Positions 43,397 through 51,406 of a stretch of DNA of 64,000 bases are shown here, piece after piece. Below the pieces are notes generated by a model. That model worked only from the letters and a program-made list of their open reading frames with translations, made no database searches and was not told the origin of the DNA. Source of the DNA: Salinivirga cyanobacteriivorans (lineage in GTDB: Bacteria; Bacteroidota; Bacteroidia; Bacteroidales; Salinivirgaceae); contig NZ_CP013118.1 of NCBI RefSeq assembly GCF_001443605.1, forward strand, positions 3,157,501 to 3,221,500. The letters run 5' to 3'. A program made the translations under genes and the position numbers. Numbering within the stretch: position 1 is the stretch's first letter; every line of letters begins with the position of its first letter.

Positions 43397-45232
43397 ATGT
43401 CCAATACACTAAATAATACACGAACCTTCGTAATTATCGGTATTATAGTACTGATAGTTATAATTTATATTGGCAAACTCTTCTCATTACAGGTGGTCGA
43501 CAATCAATATAAAACATCTGCGAGTTCGAATGTGCTTAGGTATGTTACACAGTATCCGGTGCGGGGGCTTATTTATGACCGTGATAAGGAGCTAATGGTT
43601 TATAATGAGGCAGCATACGACTTAATGATTATCCCAAGACAACTTGAAGAATTTGACACAACGGAGCTTTGCAATATTTTAGATATAACGAAGGAATTTG
43701 CTGTAGAGCGCTTAAAGAAAGCAAAAGCATATAGTGTTTATAAACCCTCAATTTTTCTTAAGCAAGTCTCAGCTAAAACATATGCTGAACTCCAGGAAAA
43801 GATGTATAAATACCCTGGTTTTTTCACACAAACACGTACGCTGCGAAAATATCCAGCTTCAGTTGCCGCCCATGCAATTGGCTATGTCGGTGAAGTAAAT
43901 GAACAGGTTGTAAAAAACAATTCATATTACAAAAGCGGCGATTATATTGGCATAAGTGGAATTGAGCGATCATATGAGAAAGAGCTCCGTGGTAAAAAAG
44001 GAGTTAATGTCTACATGGTAGACGTGCACAATCGCATAAAAGGAGCCTACAATGATGGTGAACTCGATAAGGATGCAGTTCCGGGTAAAAACCTTACACT
44101 CACCTTAGATATGGAGCTCCAGGCCTACGGTGAGAAATTAATGCATAATAAAAAGGGAAGCATCGTAGCAATTGAGCCTTCAACTGGCGAAATATTATGC
44201 ATGGTCAGTGCACCTTCATACGATCCGGTTCTATTGAGTGGAAGACCAAGAACGAAGAATTACAGAAAATTACAGAATGATACACTTAAACCTCTTTTTA
44301 ACAGGGCTCTTCAGGCACAATATCCGCCAGGTTCTACCTTTAAACCTTTAAATGCCTTAATTGGTCTGGAAGAAGGTGTTGTTAATTTGAATACCGAATA
44401 TTCATGCAACTATGGCTATCATGTTGGAAATTTTTCTGTAGGATGTCATGGGCACCCATCTCCATTAGATTTTATTGAATCTATCCAATATAGTTGTAAT
44501 GCATACTATTGCCATGTATATCGCAATATTCTTGACCATGCATCTGATGCAGGTATAAGCACAAATTATAAGAACTGGCGGAAAAAAGTACTATCATTTG
44601 GCTACGGTAAAAAACTTGATATCGACTTTCCTTTTGAACTTAAAGGTTCAATCCCTAAAGCCTCATATTTTGAGGATCTTTATAAGAGTGCATGGAACTC
44701 ACTTAATATAGTTTCAATGGCAATTGGTCAGGGTGAGATACTTGTTACCCCTTTGCAAATGGCTAATTTTTCTGCCGTCATTGCCAACCGTGGTTTTTAC
44801 ATGATTCCGCATTTGGTTAAAGAAATTCAGGGCGAAGCCGATATTGAGCCAAAATATAAAGTTAAAAGATATGCAGATGTGGATCAAAAGCATTTTGAAC
44901 CAGTCGTTGAAGGGATGTACAGGGTAGTGCATGGTGGTAAAGGCAGTACCGCAAGAAATGCCAGGGTCGACAGTCTTGAAATTTGTGGTAAAACAGGTAC
45001 AGCTGAAAACCCTCATGGAGAAGATCACAGTATATTCATTGCCTTTGCCCCGAAAGATGATCCAAAGATTGCCATTTCAGTTTATGTTGAAAATGGTAGT
45101 TATGGTGCTACATATGCCGCACCAATTGCAAGTTTCATGATAGAAAAATATTTAAAGGGAAGCGTTAGTCGTACCTGGTATGAAAACTATATTCTTAAAG
45201 CAAATCTGTTAGATGGTGCAAAGAAAGATTAA
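43397..45232 (+). CDS. mrdA: Penicillin-binding protein 2 (elongation transpeptidase)
   Basis: This 611-residue class B PBP cross-links lateral peptidoglycan. It has an N-terminal membrane helix (TFVIIGIIVLIVIIYIGKLF), a PBP dimer/pedestal domain and a transpeptidase domain. The active-site serine is S313 in PGSTFKP, the SxN motif is in QYSCNAYY, and KTG is at 532-534 (CGKTGTAEN). It lies 4 bp after mreD and overlaps rodA by 20 bp, so the synthase pair is translationally coupled. Confidence 0.97.
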   Translation: MSNTLNNTRTFVIIGIIVLIVIIYIGKLFSLQVVDNQYKTSASSNVLRYVTQYPVRGLIYDRDKELMVYNEAAYDLMIIPRQLEEFDTTELCNILDITKEFAVERLKKAKAYSVYKPSIFLKQVSAKTYAELQEKMYKYPGFFTQTRTLRKYPASVAAHAIGYVGEVNEQVVKNNSYYKSGDYIGISGIERSYEKELRGKKGVNVYMVDVHNRIKGAYNDGELDKDAVPGKNLTLTLDMELQAYGEKLMHNKKGSIVAIEPSTGEILCMVSAPSYDPVLLSGRPRTKNYRKLQNDTLKPLFNRALQAQYPPGSTFKPLNALIGLEEGVVNLNTEYSCNYGYHVGNFSVGCHGHPSPLDFIESIQYSCNAYYCHVYRNILDHASDAGISTNYKNWRKKVLSFGYGKKLDIDFPFELKGSIPKASYFEDLYKSAWNSLNIVSMAIGQGEILVTPLQMANFSAVIANRGFYMIPHLVKEIQGEADIEPKYKVKRYADVDQKHFEPVVEGMYRVVHGGKGSTARNARVDSLEICGKTGTAENPHGEDHSIFIAFAPKDDPKIAISVYVENGSYGATYAAPIASFMIEKYLKGSVSRTWYENYILKANLLDGAKKD

Positions 45233-46637
45233 CATATACAAAGATATTGACTGGTTTACAGTTATACTTTACCTGGTATTGGTTATAATGGGTTGGCTTA
45301 ATATTTATGCAGCTGTATATAATGAAGAACACAGCAGTATTTTTGATTTGACCCAAAGGTATGGTAAGCAATTATTATGGATTGTGGCTTCCATTGGAAT
45401 AATTATCGCCATCATGCTGCTTGATAGTAAGTTCTATGCATTCTTTGCCTATCCATTTTACCTGTTTGTTGTTTTATTACTTATTGCAGTACTGCTTTTC
45501 GGCACAGAAGTAAATGCCTCCCGGTCGTGGTTTACAATTGGTAGTTTTCGTTTTCAACCCGGCGAATTTGCAAAGTTTGCCACAGCCCTTGCCCTGGCCA
45601 GGTTTATGAGTGCCTTTAATTTTAAAATACACAAATTAAAAAACCTCTTAAGTATTGCAGCCATTATTATTGTCCCTGCCGCATTGATATTGTTGCAAAA
45701 CGATACCGGGTCAGCATTGGTTTATGCTACATTTATAATTGTATTATTCCGGGAAGGGTTATCTTCAGCAGTAATGCTTTTAGGCCTATTTGCTGCAATT
45801 CTTTTTATTATGTCACTTACACTGCCACTTCTTTACATTCTAATATTTATATTAATTGTATCAGCAAGTGTTGCCTTCTTTCATTTTCATGATAAGAAGC
45901 AGGTTATTAAAGGTGTGTTTTCTTTCTTAATGGTATTTGCACTTATCTATCTAACCAATACGTTGTTTTTTAGTTATGAGGTTTCATGGCTCATCATTGC
46001 TACTGCCATTGTTTTTTCGCTTTTGTTAGGAATCAGGGCTTTAGTTTATCGTTATTACTACTTGTTTTTTATAGTAGGTATGGGACTTGGTTCAATCGCT
46101 TTTACCTATTCAGTCGATTATTTTTTTGACAACGTGCTGGAAAAACATCAGCGTAGTCGTATTAATCATTTATTAGGTATAGAGTCTGACCCACTGGGAG
46201 CTGGTTATAATGTAAACCAAAGTAAAATTGCAATTGGGTCAGGAGGCCTTTCAGGTAAAGGGTTTTTAAGGGGTACACAAACCAAATATGATTTTGTTCC
46301 CGAGCAGAGTACTGATTTTATTTTTTGCACGGTAGGCGAGGAATGGGGATTTATGGGTACCTCTTTTGTACTTTTGTTGTTTTTAACCTTACTTGTAAGA
46401 CTAATAATATTAGCCGAACGCCAACGTTCCTCTTTTAGTCGAATTTATGGTTATGCAGTAGTATCTATCCTGTTTTTTCACATTGCAATTAACACCGGAA
46501 TGACTATCGGGCTGGCTCCCGTAATTGGAATACCCCTGCCTTTATTTAGCTATGGAGGCTCTTCATTATGGGCTTTTACTGCCTTGTTATTTGTTTTTCT
46601 GCGCATTGACGCTTCAAGGCGCGAACTGCTCCGTTAA
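45213..46637 (+). CDS. rodA: Rod shape SEDS glycosyltransferase RodA
   Basis: This 474-residue SEDS-family peptidoglycan glycan-strand polymerase with about ten membrane segments partners with PBP2. Signatures are SRSWFTIGSFRFQPGEFAK, ILLQNDTGSALVY, EWGFMGT and GIPLPLFSYGGSS. The large loop after LEKHQRSRI carries the conserved SEDS residues. The ATG at 45213 overlaps the end of mrdA. It ends the elongasome operon. Confidence 0.96.
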   Translation: MVQRKINIYKDIDWFTVILYLVLVIMGWLNIYAAVYNEEHSSIFDLTQRYGKQLLWIVASIGIIIAIMLLDSKFYAFFAYPFYLFVVLLLIAVLLFGTEVNASRSWFTIGSFRFQPGEFAKFATALALARFMSAFNFKIHKLKNLLSIAAIIIVPAALILLQNDTGSALVYATFIIVLFREGLSSAVMLLGLFAAILFIMSLTLPLLYILIFILIVSASVAFFHFHDKKQVIKGVFSFLMVFALIYLTNTLFFSYEVSWLIIATAIVFSLLLGIRALVYRYYYLFFIVGMGLGSIAFTYSVDYFFDNVLEKHQRSRINHLLGIESDPLGAGYNVNQSKIAIGSGGLSGKGFLRGTQTKYDFVPEQSTDFIFCTVGEEWGFMGTSFVLLLFLTLLVRLIILAERQRSSFSRIYGYAVVSILFFHIAINTGMTIGLAPVIGIPLPLFSYGGSSLWAFTALLFVFLRIDASRRELLR

Positions 46638-46643
46638 ATATAA

Positions 46644-46675
46644 TTTGGATTTGGCTTGAATAATTTGTACTTTTG
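46644..46675 (+). promoter_or_regulatory. Well-formed Bacteroidota promoter of the KamA-family gene
   Basis: A -33 TTTG (46644-46647) is followed by a 20-nt spacer and the -7 element TACTTTTG (46668-46675). This is the best match to the two-part consensus in the window. It predicts a 5' leader of about 100 nt before the ATG at 46784. The -33 box lies 7 nt after the rodA stop. Confidence 0.6.
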
Positions 46676-46783
46676 CGCGAATTTGGCGGGAACTTTTTTC
46701 GTTTTATTCCCTGAGCGATTTATCGAACTTCCGTGTGTAGTATTTGTTTATATAGTAAATCAACCAATAAAATTTGAAGCATA

Positions 46784-48970
46784 ATGGATAGAGACCTTAA
46801 CAAAGTTGCAATTAGACCAAAGGCCCAGCGTGTTTTTCATACTTTGCTGGAGGAGAATCCTCGATTAAAGGATATATTAAAGAATGCAGAGAGTGCTGAT
46901 CAGGCCCGTGAAGCCATGGAAGCATGGGCAAAAGAGTTGATAAACAAGAGTAAACCGGCAAGCGATTTTTTGTTTAAGGATATTGATAAACGCGTAGCTT
47001 TCGAGAAGCTGAACTGGCAGGATAAAGCTGCTATCAGACTTTATGACTATATACAGCATACCGGACGACGCATACAGGACCCAAGCTTATTCCTGGCCGA
47101 GGAATCTGTACTCGACCCGTTTGGGATTATGTGGGAGGCTTTTAAAACCGGGCGTGGTGGTGCTATGTATTATTTCTATCTGGATATGTTATATCTTTTC
47201 CGTCAGCTAAATGGAACGCTTAAGGAGGAGAAACCAACCCTGGATAAGGTAAGAAACTGGATGGACCGTCACCCTTCAGGTCTTGAGGATGATATACTTA
47301 AGGAACACAACAAAAACCGGGACCGTATTTTATCTGTTTTTTTAAGAAAAATGGAATCAGGTGAAATAAACGATCCGAAATATAATTACGATCAATCGAA
47401 ATCATTCGAAGAAAACTTGCAAAATGCACGTGATGTGTGGTGGAACGACCGTGTTTTTCATTTAAAATTTGCTGCACGTACCCCTGAGCTTATTGATGAG
47501 TTGCTTGATCATTCGCTCAATAAAGAAACTTTATCTATTATGCAGGATGCCAAAGATGCTGGTATTCCATTTTTCGTTAATCCCTATTACCTGTCACTTA
47601 TTAGTGTGGATCATACAGAACACGTGGGTGCCGATTTACCAATTCGTGACTATATTTTTTATTCTCGTCAGCTCGTTGACGAGTTTGGTGAAATCCAGGC
47701 ATGGGAGAAAGAAGATATTGTTGAGCCCGGAAAGCCCAACGCCGCCGGGTGGATACTACCTTCACAGCATAATGTGCACAGACGTTATCCCGAAGTTGCC
47801 ATTCTAATTCCCGATACCGTCGGACGGGCATGTGCAGGATTGTGTTCATCGTGTCAAAGAATGTACGATTTTCAGAGTGGTCATTTGAATTTCAACCTGG
47901 ATAAACTCCAGCCGAATGAGAAATGGTCTGATAAATTAAAGCGCCTGATGCAATATTTTGAAGAGGATTCGCAGCTTCGCGATATTCTTATTACAGGTGG
48001 TGATGCCTTAATGAGTAGCGATCGTTCGCTCAAGCACATACTGGATGAAGTATATCAAATGGCATTGCGCAAGCGCAAAGCCAATGAGCAGCGCCCAGAG
48101 GGAGATAAATATGCAGAAATGGTGCGTATTCGTCTTGGTACAAGGTTGCCCATTTATTTGCCACAAAGAATTACACCGGAATTAATTGAAATATTGTCGG
48201 AGTTCAAGCAAAAAGCTGCAAAAATTGGATTTAAGCAGTTCGTCATTCAAACACACTTTGAGTCTGCTATGGAGGTAACACCTGTTGTGAAGCAAGGTGT
48301 TGAAAGGTTGATTTCTGCCGGCTGGACCGTTACTAATCAGCAGGTATTTACTACAGCAGCCTCACGTCGCGGCCATACTGCTAAACTTCGCAAGGTACTA
48401 AACGATATTGGCGTACTAACTTACTATACCTTTTCTGTAAAAGGGTTTATGGAGAACAGTCACAATTTTGCCACTAATGAGCGAGCCATGCAGGAGCAGC
48501 AAGAAGAGAAGTTGCTGGGTAAAATTCCGGAAGAAGAGTATGATACCATACGCTCATTCCCTGTTAATGCAGAAAATATGATCAGCCAGATTGAAAAGTT
48601 GAGAAATAAACTCAATATTCCCTTTTTAGCGACTGACCGTAATGTGTTGAACCTTCCGGGAGTGGGTAAAAGTCTCACATACCGTGTAATTGGCGTAACC
48701 CGTTTTGGTAAACGGGTGTTGGAGTTTGACCATGATCATACGCGTACACACAGCCCTATTATTGAGAAAATGGGTAAGTTCTATATTGTTGAATCAAAAC
48801 CCATTGGCCAGTATCTTGAAGAATTAGAGGAGATGGGTGAGGACATAAATGAATATCTCTCTGTTTATGGTTATTCAATTGGTGAAACTGAGCACAGAAT
48901 GCCAATTTATGAGTATCCGGAGTACGATTTTGAAATGACAGGTAAAATGACAAACCTTGAAATAGGATAA
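46784..48970 (+). CDS. Large KamA-family radical SAM aminomutase
   Basis: This 728-residue radical SAM protein is related to lysine 2,3-aminomutase, which moves an amino group using S-adenosylmethionine and PLP. The cluster motif is C350-x3-C354-x2-C357 (CAGLCSSC). The PLP-binding lysine corresponds to K629 in LPGVGKS. Other matches are LITGGDALMSSD and IRLGTRLPIYLPQRI. Typical KamA proteins have about 420 residues; this one has about 250 extra N-terminal, mainly helical residues and a longer tail. The substrate may be lysine, glutamate or a larger molecule. The gene stands alone, without lysine-fermentation genes. Confidence 0.9.
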   Translation: MDRDLNKVAIRPKAQRVFHTLLEENPRLKDILKNAESADQAREAMEAWAKELINKSKPASDFLFKDIDKRVAFEKLNWQDKAAIRLYDYIQHTGRRIQDPSLFLAEESVLDPFGIMWEAFKTGRGGAMYYFYLDMLYLFRQLNGTLKEEKPTLDKVRNWMDRHPSGLEDDILKEHNKNRDRILSVFLRKMESGEINDPKYNYDQSKSFEENLQNARDVWWNDRVFHLKFAARTPELIDELLDHSLNKETLSIMQDAKDAGIPFFVNPYYLSLISVDHTEHVGADLPIRDYIFYSRQLVDEFGEIQAWEKEDIVEPGKPNAAGWILPSQHNVHRRYPEVAILIPDTVGRACAGLCSSCQRMYDFQSGHLNFNLDKLQPNEKWSDKLKRLMQYFEEDSQLRDILITGGDALMSSDRSLKHILDEVYQMALRKRKANEQRPEGDKYAEMVRIRLGTRLPIYLPQRITPELIEILSEFKQKAAKIGFKQFVIQTHFESAMEVTPVVKQGVERLISAGWTVTNQQVFTTAASRRGHTAKLRKVLNDIGVLTYYTFSVKGFMENSHNFATNERAMQEQQEEKLLGKIPEEEYDTIRSFPVNAENMISQIEKLRNKLNIPFLATDRNVLNLPGVGKSLTYRVIGVTRFGKRVLEFDHDHTRTHSPIIEKMGKFYIVESKPIGQYLEELEEMGEDINEYLSVYGYSIGETEHRMPIYEYPEYDFEMTGKMTNLEIG

Positions 48971-48990
48971 TTAAGAAATGATTCAAATAT

Positions 48991-49017
48991 AAAGGTGGTA
49001 GCAAAACCACCTTTTTA
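48991..49017 (+). terminator. Rho-independent terminator of the KamA-family gene
   Basis: AAAGGTGGT (48991-48999) and ACCACCTTT (49006-49014) form a perfect 9-bp stem, followed by T's. Its right arm lies inside the first copy of the 38-bp direct repeat. Confidence 0.75.
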
Positions 49018-49037
49018 TATCGCAAAAAAAACTCCGG
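49000..49037 (+). repeat. Direct repeat, left copy (38 bp)
   Basis: The 38 bases at 49000-49037 match 49717-49754 with a single difference (T versus C at the seventeenth base). The copy begins AGCAAAACCACC and ends AAACTCCGG. It contains the right arm of the KamA-gene terminator and the left half of the next terminator, as expected for a duplicated target site. Confidence 0.9.
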
Positions 49038-49162
49038 TTCCTGTTTTGTGCAATGGGGCACCCAAACTGCAGAATGCACTAGTATGGAAAGCTCTATTTT
49101 TACTTACAATCTTTAATTTTACTTTTTTTGCTACAGGTCAAAAAAAGTAAACAAAAAAAAAC

Positions 49163-49310
49163 GCCGCTTACAGAAAAATGCTAAAAACCTGGTCATTATG
49201 GCTAAAGTTTACGAACTCACACCGATTTTTTTGAAAAATCGGTGCTCAAACAGCGCAAACTTTGACGCCATAATAACAAGGTTTTCTTAACGCATTTTTC
49301 TTCATGCGGC
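49163..49310. repeat. Large imperfect hairpin inside the insertion-like element
   Basis: Paired blocks from outside in are 49163-49167 with 49306-49310 (GCCGC), 49173-49181 with 49292-49300, and 49184-49189 with 49280-49285. Further in are 49195-49202 with 49267-49274, and 49204-49210 with 49257-49263. The apex ACCGATTTTT (49221-49230) pairs perfectly with 49234-49243 around a 3-nt loop. This is about 45 paired bases in total. Confidence 0.8.
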
Positions 49311-49364
49311 TAGCTGGCAAACCTTTTACTGCTGATCAACGACCATACTAAATTACTCTTAAAT

Positions 49365-49528
49365 TCGTGAGGGCTAAAGCCATTGGCGGACCGGCGCAGG
49401 AATGAATGTTCTACTCGAATAATCCATTGAATAAAGCGCGGTAAACAGCCTGTTCCGATAGAATCGGAAGCGAAGCCCTCATGAGCAAATAGACGAATAA
49501 TCGTAATTTGGTCTTGATTTCCGCCAAT
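49365..49528. repeat. Crossing inverted repeats in the right half of the element
   Basis: TCGTGAGGGCT (49365-49375) pairs with AGCCCTCATGA (49474-49484) with one mismatch. ATTGGCGGA (49382-49390) pairs perfectly with TCCGCCAAT (49520-49528). The two helices cross, so they would form a pseudoknot or exclude each other. A perfect TTCCGAT/ATCGGAA hairpin (49453-49469) lies within the first. Confidence 0.6.
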
Positions 49529-49716
49529 TGTCGGACAGGTTTGATCAAGGAAAAGGATAAGAGAAATCATTCATCACGGAGTCCCGGATTTATGTATCAT
49601 AGTTTAATTCTATTGAGCGAAATTGAACGGGTCACCCAAAACATCAAATTGAAACTCACAATAGACTGATAATCAGCGGTTTATTTTTAGGATGTCGATG
49701 TGGTGCACAAAACAGC

Positions 49717-49754
49717 AGCAAAACCACCTTTTCATATCGCAAAAAAAACTCCGG
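49717..49754 (+). repeat. Direct repeat, right copy (38 bp)
   Basis: This is the right-hand copy of the 38-bp repeat at 49000-49037, with one difference. It starts one base after the right terminal inverted repeat and runs into the bidirectional terminator. Confidence 0.9.
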
Positions 49755-49772
49755 CTAAACCGGAGTTTTTTT
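49741..49772. terminator. Bidirectional terminator between the KamA region and tonB
   Basis: AAACTCCGG (49746-49754) and CCGGAGTTT (49760-49768) form a perfect stem with loop CTAAA. It is flanked by A- and T-runs on both sides, so it works on both strands. It ends minus-strand transcription of the TonB gene, whose stop is at 49789. Confidence 0.85.
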
Positions 49773-49788
49773 GTTTTATATTGAAAAA

Positions 49789-50472
49789 CTATTGAAGTTT
49801 GAAATTAATTGGTACCTGATATCTTACATAAACTGGTTTACCGCGTTGCTTACCAGGCTTCCATTTAGGCATGTTTTTTACAACCCTAACAGCTTCCTTG
49901 TCTAATGATGGATCAACACCACGAAGTACTGTTACATTGGTAATCGAACCGTCTTTTCCAACAACAAACTGAATAAATACTTTACCCTGAATTCCGTTTT
50001 CTTTAGCAATAGCCGGATATTGAATATTCTGGCTAATGTATTTGAACAATTCTGCTTGTCCACCAGGGAATTCCGGCATTTGTTCCACAACCATGAAAAT
50101 TTCGGGCTCTTCTTCCTCAACCTCTTCTTCAATCATGATATCTGTTTGTTCAATCATGGTTTCTTCATCGGCCTCTGTATCGATATCAAGCTCATCGTCA
50201 AGCTCTTCTTCATTATCTACTACAGTAAGCTCTTCAATTACCTTTTTCTTTGGTGGTGGGGGTGGTGGTTCAACTTTCTCCTGACGTTGTGTCTGGATCA
50301 TTTCTTCCTCCATATTGACTTCCATTACTTGTCCCAGATCTTCAGCTGTTCCGGTTGAACTGTTCCAGTTGAAAGCTACAAGTAACAAGCCCAATACAGC
50401 TACAAGCCCTGCAAGCATGAGCGTACCGCGTCCCTTTTCAAGGCTTACTTTTGGATTCTTTTTTACTTCCAT
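49789..50472 (-). CDS. TonB-family energy transducer (copy 1)
   Basis: This 227-residue TonB-like protein carries proton-motive energy to outer-membrane transporters. It has one membrane helix (about 18-36, LMLAGLVAVLGLLLVAF), a Pro-rich PPPPPPKKK stretch near 68-77 and a very acidic periplasmic linker (about 80-125). The C-terminal TonB domain has FPGGQAELFKYISQNIQYPA, GKVFIQFVVGKDG and MPKWKPGKQRGKPV. It is a tandem paralogue of the gene at 50664-51341. No outer-membrane receptor or ExbB/ExbD gene is nearby. Confidence 0.93.
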   Translation of the reverse strand: MEVKKNPKVSLEKGRGTLMLAGLVAVLGLLLVAFNWNSSTGTAEDLGQVMEVNMEEEMIQTQRQEKVEPPPPPPKKKVIEELTVVDNEEELDDELDIDTEADEETMIEQTDIMIEEEVEEEEPEIFMVVEQMPEFPGGQAELFKYISQNIQYPAIAKENGIQGKVFIQFVVGKDGSITNVTVLRGVDPSLDKEAVRVVKNMPKWKPGKQRGKPVYVRYQVPINFKLQ

Positions 50473-50663
50473 AGTTTCTGTGATTTTGCTGCTAAAATAA
50501 TTAATACTTTTCTATTGGCAAAGAAAACGTTTTGTTGTTTTCCTGATCTAAAACATTTATGCTTTAACTACCTGTTGTCTAAATTAGTATACGATTAAGC
50601 ACATGTCTTGTTACAGCTAAAAGCACATATTCCGTACCAAACACAATGCATTATAGTCTCAAT

Positions 50664-51341
50664 TTACTGTAATGTGAAAACAATTGGAATGCTAACCAGC
50701 GTTATAACTCTTTTGCCACCTTGCTTTGCCGGTTCCCATTTTGGCATATTTTCAACGACCCTGAGCGCCTCTTTTGTCAATAACGGATCAGGGCTGCGAA
50801 GCACTTTTATATCCATTATTTCACCGTAGGCGCCAACTTTAAACTGTATGTCTACACGTCCTGAAATATCGTTTTCTTTTGCTAACCTGGGATACTTTAG
50901 TTCATCGCGTAAGTATTGTAATCTGGCCGATTCGCCCCCAGGGAATTGGGCTTTTTGTGAGGGAACCCATACAAAAGGGTGCGTTTCCTTTTCTTCTTTT
51001 TCGGGTTCGGGCATAATATCAGTTTGCGTTATGCCCTCATCATTGAAAAATTCCGTTTCAATGGTGAACTCGTCGTCGTCTTCGGTGTTGTCTATTACTT
51101 GTAATTCTGTAACAATTACTTCACGCGGTGGTGGCGGAGGTGGTTCGATTTCTTCCTGTATGGTACGCTGAACTACATCGTCTTCGAGTGGCACAGCTGT
51201 AGTAGTTCCTAGCTTTTCGACTACTCCTTGATTGGTATTCCAGTTGAATGCTACCAGGAGCAGAGCGAGCACGGGTACAAGACCCATTTCAAAGAAAAGC
51301 GTCTTTTTATTCTCGAGGTTACTGTTACGGTTTTTTCTCAT
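50664..51341 (-). CDS. TonB-family energy transducer (copy 2)
   Basis: This 225-residue paralogue of the next gene has the same layout: a membrane helix (about 18-36), PPPPPPREV, an acidic linker and a TonB C-terminal domain (FPGGESARLQYLRDELKYPR, MPKWEPAKQGGKRV). The start at 51341 (MRKNRNSNLENKK) gives the same length as copy 1; an upstream extension of 29 codons overlaps the mpl end and is rejected. It lies 65 bp downstream of mpl and may be transcribed with it. The diverged linkers suggest distinct partners. Confidence 0.9.
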   Translation of the reverse strand: MRKNRNSNLENKKTLFFEMGLVPVLALLLVAFNWNTNQGVVEKLGTTTAVPLEDDVVQRTIQEEIEPPPPPPREVIVTELQVIDNTEDDDEFTIETEFFNDEGITQTDIMPEPEKEEKETHPFVWVPSQKAQFPGGESARLQYLRDELKYPRLAKENDISGRVDIQFKVGAYGEIMDIKVLRSPDPLLTKEALRVVENMPKWEPAKQGGKRVITLVSIPIVFTLQ

Positions 51342-51406
51342 AGTTCCCACTTTTAGATGAATAAAAAGGAGCGCGCGCTTTATTTTAAAACGTAACAAAG
51401 TTCTTT

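Larger units (their letters stand above)
49038..49716. mobile_element. Non-coding insertion-like element with terminal inverted repeats
   Basis: This 679-bp segment is bounded by 38-bp direct repeats. Just inside them are perfect 12-bp inverted repeats, CTGTTTTGTGCA (49041-49052) and TGCACAAAACAG (49704-49715). Internally it has a very large imperfect hairpin (49163-49310) and further palindromes. No convincing protein is encoded; the longest frame is 86 codons on the minus strand. Deleting the segment plus one repeat copy joins the KamA terminator directly to the bidirectional terminator at 49741-49772, which looks like an ancestral empty site. I interpret it as a non-autonomous mobile or structured repeat element. 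I have an uncertain recollection of similar intergenic repeats in other Bacteroidota. Confidence 0.6.

Noticed and set aside
48759-49079. 106-codon minus-strand frame overlapping the KamA-family gene end and its terminator
   Set aside because: It is antisense to a clear gene and runs through a terminator hairpin and the direct repeat; no family features.
49453-49469. TTCCGAT/ATCGGAA palindrome considered as a transcription-factor operator
   Set aside because: It lies inside the non-coding element far from any gene start and resembles the palindrome at 32535-32552, so a repeat-family feature is more likely.
49310-49570. 86-codon open frame on the minus strand inside the insertion-like element
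   Set aside because: It has no recognisable domain, overlaps the palindromic regions, and no promoter motif was seen. It is more likely a chance frame in non-coding repeat DNA.
50020-50358. 112-codon plus-strand frame antisense to the first tonB gene
   Set aside because: Its Phe- and Trp-rich sequence is the complement of the acidic and poly-proline linker, so it is a composition artefact.
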